Positions 22,201 through 34,200 of a stretch of 64,000 nt of DNA are shown piece after piece; positions within the stretch are counted from its first letter, which is position 1; each line of letters opens with the position of its first letter. Source of the DNA: Antedon mediterranea (taxonomy: Eukaryota > Echinodermata > Crinoidea > Comatulida > Antedonidae); the NCBI RefSeq assembly GCF_964355755.1, contig NC_092674.1:7447001-7511000 (forward strand), given 5' to 3'. The translations under genes and the position numbers were made by a program. The notes under the pieces were generated by a model. The model made no database searches, was not told the DNA's origin, and was given only the letters and a program-made list of their open reading frames with translations.

Positions 22201-25200
22201 GACTGTATACTCATGTACCGTATACTGTATTTTTTTTTTAAAGTTAATTATGGCTTGTGTAACGTCTGCTTGAGTGGGAGAAGGGTAATCTGTTGAAATG
22301 AGGATGGTCATCTAGCAAAGTTACATTATACTGTGCTGTATTTTATAAATGCAATTCATTTATTATGTTTTTTTTTTTCAGTTAATATTGAATTTCAAAA
22401 TGAGCACGGATACCTATCAGCAACGCAAAGACCTCTGCTTACTGTAGGTTAAATTGTCTTACATTTTTACCACATTGTTACAACAGCCAAACCCTGACAC
22501 TCCAAAATTTGGTGTCGCCATGAATAAACCAAATTTTACTCATGTTCATAAATTTTACTCATGTTCATAAATTTTACTCATTTTCATAAAATTTTACTCA
22601 TTTTCATAAATTTTACTCATGTTCATAAATTTTACTCATGCTCATAAATTTTACTCATGTTCATAAATTTTACTCATATATTTTACTCATGTTCATAAAT
22701 TTTACTCATGTTCATAAATTTTACTCATGCTCAAAAATTGTACTCATGTTCATAAATTTTACCCATGTTCATACATTTTACTGATGCTAACAAATTTTAC
22801 TCATGCTCATAAATTTTACTCATGCTCATATATTTTACTTATGTTCATAAATTTTACTCATGACTCATAAATTTTACTCATGCTCATAAATTTGACTCCT
22901 GTTCATAAATTTTACTTATGCTCATAAATCAAATACTCATAGTCGTAAATTTTACTCATGCTCATAAATCTTAATCATACTTATAAATCTTAGTAGTCAT
23001 GTACATTTTATGGCATTAAAATCATATTTTCTACCAGTCTTTAGTAATTTCATCACATTTCATTTCCTTTCAATTTCTTATGCATCCTTTCCTATGCACA
23101 CAGCTACAGATATTACATTAAAATGTGCCAATTGCTTTTCTGTTAAATTTATATACAATTCAGGAAATTTCATATCAACCACTATCAATCATCACCGCAT
23201 ATAAATCATATAAATTAATTCTAGTTATTTCAAATTTATGCTCTTATATTTTACAGAGTATATAACAAATTAAATAATATATTGAATATATATTTTGGAT
23301 TGACCTTAATTGTAAAATTTACAGAATTGTGTTGTCCTTGCCAGTGTGTTAAATAATAAAAAACTGTTTTTATTCATAGTTTTATGCAGTGATGTGTGCT
23401 GCATGTGCTATATTAGCAGTGCTCTACCTTGTCATGATGGTTTATCGATGGAGAGATATGCTTAGAGTTCAGTTTTGTATCTGTGGAGTTATTATATTAG
23501 GTAAAATCATTGTTTTCTTTTCTTTTTTATTTACTCAACTTCTCACTAAGATGTACATACATTAGTGAAGGTGGTAAATACCTCTAAAACGGTCCAGTCC
23601 CAGTTACACAGTGATAGTACACTGGGGTAACCCCCTACTCGTCTTGAAATATGTACTAGGTTCTTCAAAGTGTTTGTGTACACGTCAACTAACGATCAAA
23701 TAACAGTTTTCTCGTCGCAACTTGTACAAAGTAATTTAGAAAACTATAACCATTTTTCAATAAACATACAGTAGACATCATACTACGTACATTTCTACTA
23801 TAACACAATTTTTCAAAACTTTCTATTATTTAAAAGTCGAAGATAGCCGGGTCTCGGGTCCATTCTATTGTCGCCACAGAGTGATCTTCATCAGTACTTC
23901 TATGAATGCATGATTAGGTGGGAACACGAACGCTACACTGTAGTTGATCACACCCAGTACCGTTTTGATCGTACGATTATTCGGGAAACCACCTTACGGT
24001 TGTCTGAACTAAGGATGGAATAGAAAAATGCACAAAATTATACACAACCGTTCTGAACCATAATTTCTTTAAAACGGCTTTTAATGAAACTTTCAATGAG
24101 CATCTATGACCTTTGCTTACACGTGGTTCATATATTCATTTTTTCCATGGGGATATAATATGGTTACCTACTTGTGTGTAGAAAAATGATTAAATGCGTA
24201 TTGCGTTTGGAAATCCATTTAATTTTGTTTATTTCAAAGTATAGCACTATAGACTATAAACACTGTGGCCGCTAAAGAAATATGTGAGAACTAAAACACT
24301 GAAAGTTTTTAGATTCAACAGCTTAATAGTCTAGTGTTGTGAAAAAAAGACACTATTAACTGTCCCTATTTACATATTGCCATGAGGAGAATTCCCTCTT
24401 TTTACGAGCATGTACGCAAGTGCTTCTATGGTTTTAGAATAAGAGTTTTGAATAGTGAAAATGATCTTGTTAGGTGTACTATGAACCATCTGTTACGATC
24501 TTCAAATCTCTTCACTAAATGGGAGAAAATCCTATTTTAGTGTGATTTTCCATTTGGTATTTGTTATATATATGGAATATTCTGAAATAAAGTGATCAAT
24601 CAATATTTTCCAATTATACTTTAGGCCTCCTTGAGAAAGTAGTGTTCTACTCCGAGTACCAGCACATGAACGTGACTGGTTTTTCCTCTCCAGGTGCTTT
24701 GATCTTTGCTGAATTGGTCTCTTGTCTGAAGAGGACAGTCGCAAGAATGCTTGTTATTATTATTAGCATGGGATACGGAATTACAAAGTAAGTCAATACT
24801 TTTTGTTAACCTCTGTAATAAATAAACCACTTTTGAGGTTATAGTGTAAAGCTTTGTCTACACTATCAAACTAGTGACAAAAAACAGTGTGATGTGCCCA
24901 AGATGGTAGTTGTCACATATCTATCTATATCAAATATATGTGTGTGTATGACGTCACAGTCAGGAGTTCCCAGCATGCTTTGAATAAAGTTAGACTCTCT
25001 CTCATTGATCTCATTATAGTCGTCTGTCATTTTATTTCTTGCAACTAATAATTGCAATATATACGTTTAACAACGTCACATGGTGTCAGAAGTGGGATAC
25101 GAACCCACGCCTCCATTCGGAGACCAGACATCCAACATCCACCCCGGAGAGTACCAATAAGTTTACATGATAAATTAAGAAACAAATTAGACGAGATGGA

Positions 25201-28200
25201 ACGCCAAGGCGTAAACTCACGCACTAATCAGCCCACTGACTGGGTGAGTAGTTTAGTAGTTGTAGAAAAGAAGGACGGTTCTCTGAGGCTATGCCTCGAC
25301 CCTAAAGATTTGAACAAGGAAATTAAAAGAGAGCATCACATGATTCCTACAACAGAGGATGTAATAAGTAAATTGTCAGGGCGTAAATTGTTCACGCACA
25401 TAGATATGAAAGATGCATACTGGCAAATACCATTAACGGAGCACAGCACTGAGTTGTGCACCTTCAACACACCATTTGGGAGGTATTCATTTAACAGATT
25501 ACCCTTTGGTCTATGTAGTGCCAGTGAGGTTGTTCAAAAGAGAAACGAACAAATATTTGGAGGTATTGATAATGTATTTGTAATTTCTGATGACATGATA
25601 ATTGCTACCGATGACGATGAAAAGCATCATAATAATGTGATAGCCAAAGTCATGGAGCGTGCTAAAGATGAAAATGTAAAATTTAATAGAAATAAGATTA
25701 AGCTTAAAGGGGGGTTCCGGGTTTAAAATGAATAGTAAAAAATGTAAAATATATTTGTTTGTCTCTTGAACGGTAAAAGTTTCAATTTATATAAGCGCCC
25801 AGTGAAGCAGAACGAAGGCTGTGAAATGAGGCCAGATTACAAGTGCAGCTACGGCAAAATCACACTGTGGTTACAGAATAGGAAATTCGTGAAATGGTCA
25901 ATCTTCCGACGACTCGTTATCATTACCCATATCAATTACTTTTGTAAAATTATACTTATCTGATGTAATTTTAGTCGGTCTTCCCATTTATAAAGTCAAT
26001 TTTCTATGAAAATCTATCAAAACAGTGAAAAATTAGATAAGTTTGCACTTTACGTTTGCCGATTTTCGCACTGACTAAGGGAAAGCCTTCAAAATCAATG
26101 AAGCGTAACGTATACATTCCTGCTGAGTGAGGAGAGCGAGACGACGATACACATGCTCTCTCTGCCCATGCCTGGCATTGTCACGTGATAAGCAGATACA
26201 GTATACAATACAAAACTGGTCGGGTCGAGTATACCCCGTCTATAATCACAACATGAACGATGTACAGTATTTGATTGAAGGTCGACTCGACCTACCGGAA
26301 TGGTATAGATAAAATAGCTCGAATGAGAGAGTTGGAATATTTGTAAACATAAGTACAGTATTGCTAATTTTAACAAGTGTAGCCTATAGTAAAAGGCCTG
26401 GTAGTATCAATTCGCATAGGGTCTACTACACTAGCTAGCTCAATTTTTAACTGGGCCGGATCGGCTAGGTCTCCTTCCTACTACCTGGTCTACTTGCTTG
26501 ATGCAGTATCCGCTTTTTTGGAGAGTAAACTAGGCCTATTTTAGGCCTACTTATTAGACGATCGGGACACCATACGTGCGGACGGCGATCGGACCTTGTT
26601 TTGCCTCAATATTTACAGCCGATTTTTGTAGAACGTTTTAGGTTTAGATTGTTTAGGAGTTTGGTTGATAGGATGGGTTTGGAATCCACTGCGTTTTGTT
26701 ATTTATGGGCCAATCGTTTAGTAATAGGCTAGCTAGGCCCATGAATGATGGCACCAATGTTTTAACGTAGCCATCGTGGCATGGAATCCCTAGTCAGAAA
26801 TGGCCAAACCCATGAATAAAATGATTTAGGCTAGGCCTTCATTCATTCATTCATTCTTTATTTAGCCTTTAAAATCGAAATACAGGTAACAAAAACAAGA
26901 CAGGTGAAAATCTAAGGAGGCAAGGATAAGCAAAAGCAATTAAAATCGCTGTAGCTCGCAGGCTTGCTTATCCAGGCCTAGCCTAGTACGTGAAGCCGAT
27001 ATACGATCTGTACTATTCGAGGTATAAAAATAGTATAATTTATGACTCCGTACTAAATCTGTACTAAATTTTGTATTTCATTAAATGTCAAATAAATATA
27101 TGCTACTACTGTTATTATTACACTTTAGGCCTAGCTTAGAAAATCTACAAAAAATGTATTTCACAATGATCGGGTGGTTGTCGTTTGACAGGGGAGAGAG
27201 AACACAACGTACAAGCTTGACGTCGCGAGTTTGGAATCCTGATGACGTGATTTTGTGAATATCTCATGAATATTAATGAGCTTCCCTAAGCTGCTGAAAA
27301 ACAGACTTTCCATGAATTTACCCTAAAATGTATATGAAATTTAATTTTTTTAATTTCTCGTTATTACTTCTTCATTCTGACATGTCTATATTGTTATAAT
27401 ATTTTTTATTTAATAAATAAACGATATTTAAAAGCAATTTTAAACCCAGAATCCCCCTTTAAAGAACATGAGTTGACATACTTAGGTCACATAATTAGTA
27501 GAGATGGTGTTAAGCCTGATAATTCTAAAGTAAAAGCAATTTATGATATGCCTACACCTTCTTGTAAGTCTGACCTGAGACGTTTAATGGGAATGATCAA
27601 CTATCTGTCGCCATTTATTCCGAATATGTCTACCATCAGCGCTCCTATGAGAGAGTTATTAAAGAAGGAAGTAGCGTGGTCTTGGGAAGAACGCCACGAC
27701 CAATCGCTAAAAAATTTGCAGAGTTTGTTAAGCTCAGAGCCAGTACTTAAGTACTTTGATCCGAATAAAGAAGTAGTAATCCAATGTGACGCATCATCTT
27801 TTGGACTAGGAAGTGTTTTAATGCAAGATGGTCACCCGATACGCTATAGTTCGCGATCACTAACGTCAGCCGATATGAACTATTCTCAGATAGAAAAAGA
27901 AATGCTAGCTATTTGTTTTTCACTTGAAAGGTTTAACAACTATGTCTACGGACGTTCAGTTACGATCCAGTCTGATCACAAACCTCTTGAGTCAATTACA
28001 AAGAAACCAATTCACAAGGCGAGTCCCAGACTACAGCAGATGATGCTACGACTATTAAAATATGATATAAATGTCACATATGTTCCAGGTCGTGAAATGT
28101 ATATCGCAGACGCACTGAGCAGAGCGGTTCCGATGGAAACTGTCACAAATGATCCTGAAATTCTACAATATCGTATACATGCCGTACATGAGCTGTTGAG

Positions 28201-31200
28201 TATGAGTAAAGCTAGAATAACGGAAATACAACAAGCAACTAACGAGGACGAGACACTAAAGGAACTATCGAAACAGTGCCATATTGGCTGGCCTGAGCGA
28301 CGTCAGTCAGTCAGCGTAAAGATAAGACAATTTTTGCCGATGCGTGACGAAATTTATGAACACGAGGGACTAATGTTTATTGGGCAGAAATTGATAGTAC
28401 CAGAAAGCAAACGAGAATTCATACTTAACCGCATTCATGATGGTCATTTAGGAATAGAGAAATCCAAGGCCAGAGCCAGAGAGTTGTTGTACTGGCCCGG
28501 TATCACCAATGCTATTCATGACATGGTATCAAGATGTACGACATGTGCGAAGTACAAACGGAAAAATCAACGTGAACCAATGATACCTCACGAAATACCT
28601 GAAATACCCTTTTATAAAGTTGGGGCAGACATTTTCAACTTTGGAGGAAATGACCACTTAGTAGTTGTAGATTATTATTCAAAATATTCCGAAGTCGTCA
28701 CGCTACGCAACAAAACTGGCAAAGAAGTAATCGGCAGGCTAAAAACGATTTTCGCGAGACATGGCATTCCAGCAACATTTGTAAGCGACAACATGCCTTT
28801 CGCAAGTTTTGAAATGAAAGATTTCGCTAAATCATGGGGGATAGAACTAATCACATCGAGCCCCACCTATGCACAAAGCAATGGTCAAGCTGAACGGTGC
28901 ATACAGACAGTCAAGCAATTGTTAAGGAAAGCCGCTGATGACTTTCACGGAGACTTTCATTTAGCTTTACTCGCTTATCGAGATGCGCCATTGGGAGGTA
29001 TCGGCAAATCTCCAGCACAGTTGCTGATGAACAGAAGGCTTAGAACACGAATTCCTATCGCACGCGAGCAACTTAAGCCTACACTGATTCCAGACGCACA
29101 TAATTCGTTGATCGTTAGACAAGACAAACAGGCGGAATATTACAATCGTGGAACGCGAACGCTACAATCACTGAAAGGAAACGAGATAGTCCGTCTCAAC
29201 AAAGGCCGAGAATGGGTCCCCGCGAAAGTGTTATCTGAACATGTTACCCCGAGATCATATATGGTCGCTACGCAAAACGGACAAGTGTACAGACGCAATC
29301 GCCGACAATTAAATCAATCACATGAAGAAGATATTAATGTTGAAGGGGAAGTGGATGAAACTCCTATCGAAACTCCGCCGAGGACACCTGATCCTCAAAA
29401 GGAAGAGGTAGTAATCACCAGACCAAAGCGAAATAGACGTGTACCCAAACGTTTCGATAACTTCATAATGGACAAATACTAATTAAAAGACTCATTGTTC
29501 ATAATTTCTCTGCCAGATGTCCATGTTTTATTATACCCAAATGTTTACATCATCATAGTTTAATTGTTTCATTAAGAGTTTGATATTTTGATTACGATTG
29601 TTGTTAATGTTTAAGAAAAAGGGAGATGTCACATATCTATCTATATCAAATATATGTGTGTGTATGACGTCACAGTCTGGAGTTCCCAGCATGCTTTGAA
29701 TAAAGTTAGACTCTCTCTCATTGATCTCATTATAGTCGTCTGTCATTTTATTTCTTGCAACTAATAATTGCAATATATACGTTTAACAACGTCACAGTAG
29801 TGATGTGACATCATAATTTCCATTATGTTTTCCTTTTCCAAATTGTTATGTTTTGTTTTTTGGACCGCTGCACGGCATGTTGTGAGTGCCACCGATCCAA
29901 AGGTAAATGGGTCAACAAATAAATAAATAAATAAAGTATGTACTGTACCAAGTGCAGATCCAGCGGGCTAGCTAAAAATTATGAAGTACTGTACTATTTT
30001 TTGTTTAAAACAATTCTGGATCTGCACCTGTGTTTAATTAAATTAGTTCATTTACAAAATATGTCAACCTTTCGTTTTTCTGTTTATTCAGACCATACCT
30101 AGGACCTCAGTTGTATCGTGTGATTGGAGTTGGATTTTTATTCTTTGTGCTAAGCTTAATTGAAGCTTGTTTGCGTGTACAAGGCGTAAGTTAATTAATT
30201 TTAGAATCTTTATTTTATATTATAAGATAGATTTATTTCTTTATGAACCTTATAATAATTTTTTATTTTCTTTGAATGAAAAAAGATTTAGTGGTTTAAA
30301 AAAAAAAGAAAATAAAAATGATAAAACTTGGTTCACACTAGGACGAAATATAAGTAATTTTACCAATTTGCAAGTGATTTATTATTTGAACTGTCAATTT
30401 TTAAATGGCCTGCGTTGAATCTACGTCATTGCGTTGCATCATAGTGGGAACCAAGCTTTATACTAGGACGATAATGATTAACAATAACTAGATAAATATG
30501 CATTTTTCCTACATAAAGAAGAAGAATTTCTTTTGTTTTCTGTAGAAAAATGTATGTTTTATAGTTATCAACCGTTATCGATCTAGTATAAATGGGCATT
30601 TAGCCTAACCAAAATGTCTAGTTTTGATTGAAAAGTGGTTTAATAAAACATTGTTGTTAATTGATTGTTATTAATTGATCTGAATTTGCACATTTTTATT
30701 ATTTATTTATTTAATTTATTTATTTTATTAATTAATTTAATTAATTTAATTAATTTAATTAATTTAATTAATTTAATTAATTTAATTAATTTAATTAATT
30801 TAATTAATTTATTAATTTAATTAATTTAATTAATTTAATTAATTTAATTAATTTAATTTATTTAATTTATTTAATTTATTTAATTTATTTAATTTATTTA
30901 ATTTATTTATTATTTGTCAATTTTTCTAGAGTTTACAGCAAGACCTTGTGGCAATTATACCTCCTGCTCTTCTTGATTCATTTATTTTTAGCTGGATATC
31001 CTTTTATTTAATTTTACTAACATACAGTACAAACTATCATTTTCAAATTCGTGGAAAGGTACAAATAATGGCATGAGGTGAATGATGAAAGGTTATATTT
31101 CAACGAGGGAAAGCCGATTTTGAATATAATATAATATGACTTGAAATATAACCTGACTTCCTTCAGTCAATTTGAATTTTCAATTTTTTTTGCTCTAAAT

Positions 31201-34200
31201 TACAGTTTTTTCAGTTAATTAATTGTTTTCTTTTAATCCAATTTTTGGTCAAAATGAATAATTATTATGTGAAATTAAAAAGCAATATTCAGAAAAAACA
31301 TTTATAAATAAATTATTTTTTTGATTGTCAATCATTATCATCCTAGTATAAATGAGTTGGATTTGAAATACTAAATCATTTTGAGATTCCAGTTTTGGTC
31401 AAGAAAAATCCTAGTCAATTACTTGATCCGAATTTTATTTTATAAAATAAATTTGTATTTTCTACTGTAGAGCCTTGTGACAAGTGTTCCTCTTGCTTTT
31501 CTTAATATTTTTATCCTTTGCTGGATATCCTTTTGACAATTTTACTATTTTTATGAACTATCGTTCCCAGACACACACTTCTTCATATGGTGAACTGGGA
31601 CAAAAGCGTAGAGGCAAAGGTTTTTCAGTTTTAAATGAATGTTGTATACGTTTCTTTATCACATACAACATAACAACCCTCTGTCATACACCGCTTTCAT
31701 ATGCAAATGAGTGTGAATATTAGCTATAAAACCCTGTATTTTCACAATATCTCTTAAACTAATATTCCATTCAGTACAATTTTTGTGGCAAACCGTATAT
31801 TTCGATACCTACAGTAATCGATACATTTATAGTAAAATGCTAAGCATTTTCAATGACCAATTATCATGCATGTATAACAGATGAATAAGCAATTTTAGCT
31901 ACGCTTAAATAATTTTTTTCAAAAATTCACTTTTTCTTCAATTTTACCATTTAGTTAACTACAGCATAGTAGAATAGAGTATGTTAATTATAAGACTCGA
32001 TATTAAGTGAATTAATGTCCTTACATATATATTCACATTGTTAAAAACATGAGGAACACAAGAAAAATATTGCTACGCCGTAACCTTGCCAAGTTCTCCT
32101 TGTACCGCCATTTTACCAACTGTTTTGTTTTCAACATCGTTGCATCCATTGTTTTCATGGTATGGTCTATGAAGGAGCATAAAGCATCTGTTTGTGTCAC
32201 TGTAAGTGTTTATATTTGATATTTCACTAGCATTATTAGGTTAAGAGAAGTAATAATATTTTGAGTGAGTGGCCGAGTGGTTAAGTAAGACAGTGGAACC
32301 ATAATTACATAGCCTTAACATCTGCATTTGTTTGAGGCTCAATTGCTCCTGGTTCCGGTGGTAGAACGAGTCTTCTCGGATTAGTACTAAAAACCGTAGG
32401 TCTAGTGTACACATCCACAGTAGCTCATGTACAGGTACACTTTAAAGAACCTAGTACATCTTTCAAGATGAGTAGGGGGTTACAGTACCCCAGTTTACTA
32501 GTACACACACAGCCACTGTGTAATTGGGACTGGACCGTTTTAGAGGTGTTTATCACCTTCACTAATGTACATCTTAGTGAGAAGTTGAATAAATAAAAAA
32601 GAAGAAAACAATGATTTTTACCTAATATAATAACTCTACAGTTACAAAACTGAACTCTAAGCATATCTCTCCACGAGTAAAATTTATGAAGATGAGTAAA
32701 ATTTATAAACCGTAGGTCCAGTGTACAAATCTTTTGCAAACAAACATCTTTCACACCTGGTCCGACTCTGGCAAATTAATTTGCATCTCAATGTTTAGTT
32801 TTCATCTATGTACCGATCCTTTTACTTAAGCGCTTAGCCGTGTGATGTTATAGACGAAAACTCGCTAATGCTGTATGCGCAATACCTGAACTGGAGCCAT
32901 AGCCAGACCGGAGCAGGTGTAAAAGACCATTACCCTGGTGTGTTTTCATGACCCTTCTATGTTATGGCCCTATGCCCCAGTTGAGGATGAATCAGATTTA
33001 TTTTTAAACTAGCAATATACTGTACCAATCTACATGTTAATACCATTTAATACTTTAACAATACTGGTTGTGGATTTGTAATAGTTGTTTTTCTGCTTAT
33101 TACATTTTTTTGTGGTAATTTTAGAAATGGAAAACGGTTTGGTTAGATGATGCATTCTGGCATATTCTATTTTACAACATGTTGGTTGTAATCATTATTT
33201 TGTCCAGCAACCAACATTATGCTTACTTACCACTTACTGATAATCTTGATGGCGATGATGAGAAAGAGGATACTATGATCCCAGACTCATTTGGTATGTT
33301 TAAAATCCTAAAGCTCTGTCTACACTAGTTCGACAAAACAGTGTGATGTGCCCAAATATGGTAGTGATATGCCAAAATATGGTAGTGATATGACATCATC
33401 ATGTCCATGGCACATCACATTTTTTTTCGCATAGAGTTTGATAGTGTAGAGCTTTTACATTGGTAAAACCAAAATAGGTATCAAATTGGAAGCAATTCGT
33501 AGCATTTTTTTTCACTCCTAAATGTTTGCTTTCTGTCTCCACATTTACATTATTAATTAATTTGTTTTTTCAGAGGGCATGAAGATGCGTAATGTAAAAT
33601 ACTCAGATTCTGCAACAACTGAAGTCAAAGAAAATGTGTAAGTTAAATTTTTTCAATTTTTAATTGAAGTATAAAGCAATGAGATAGTTGTGTAACTATC
33701 CCACTGGCAACTGGTTTTTGAAAGAGTTGAGGTAAATCCGAGTTGTTAGGAAATAGGGGAATGGGCAAAGAAAAATTGATAAATAGCCATCAAAAGCTTT
33801 TTTTGGTATTTAAAAAAAAGTAAAGGATTGATTGTAGGCAACCTCTGTAGAGGATGGTTTAAACACAGCAACTACTCTTATACCCTCTTCACATCTGCAT
33901 AAATTGTTGTTGTTGTTACAACTTGTAACCGGGTTTGCAATCTCTTGATCACGGAAAAAAAGCGTAGTTGAGCGCTATTTGATTACTATGATTGGTCAGT
34001 TTAATACCAGGGTAATACACACATTCGCAGTAAGAACTCGGAACATCTAGGAACAATCTGAGGCCTCTCAATTTCATCAGTGTGTATTTTTCTCAAGATT
34101 TCACAGGGGACCTCTGTTTTTTCCACAAAATTGTACTCACAAACCTGGTAGTTACAACTTGTTACATTTTGCAGATGTGAAAAGGGTATAAATCACTTTT

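Larger units (their letters stand above)
24911..29796 (+). mobile_element. Ty3/gypsy LTR element lacking gag and protease, split by a TTAA element
   Basis: LTRs of 170 bp (24911-25080 and 29627-29796) differ at one base. The target duplication is GTAGT (24906-24910 and 29797-29801). The primer-binding region is followed within about 15 bp by reverse transcriptase coding; no gag, zinc knuckle or protease is present. RT, RNase H and integrase stay in one frame once the DNA element 25708-27458 is disregarded. Polypurine tract AAGAAAAAGGGAGA precedes the 3' LTR. The domain style (short LTRs, RT-RH-IN order, [13 protein letters not shown]-type motif) suggests the Mag/SURL-like group. It sits in TMEM87 intron 9, inside an older MITE. 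Confidence 0.9.

Noticed and set aside
22530-22990. CRISPR-like array
   Set aside because: Units are contiguous and degenerate without spacers, in an animal intron; a minisatellite.
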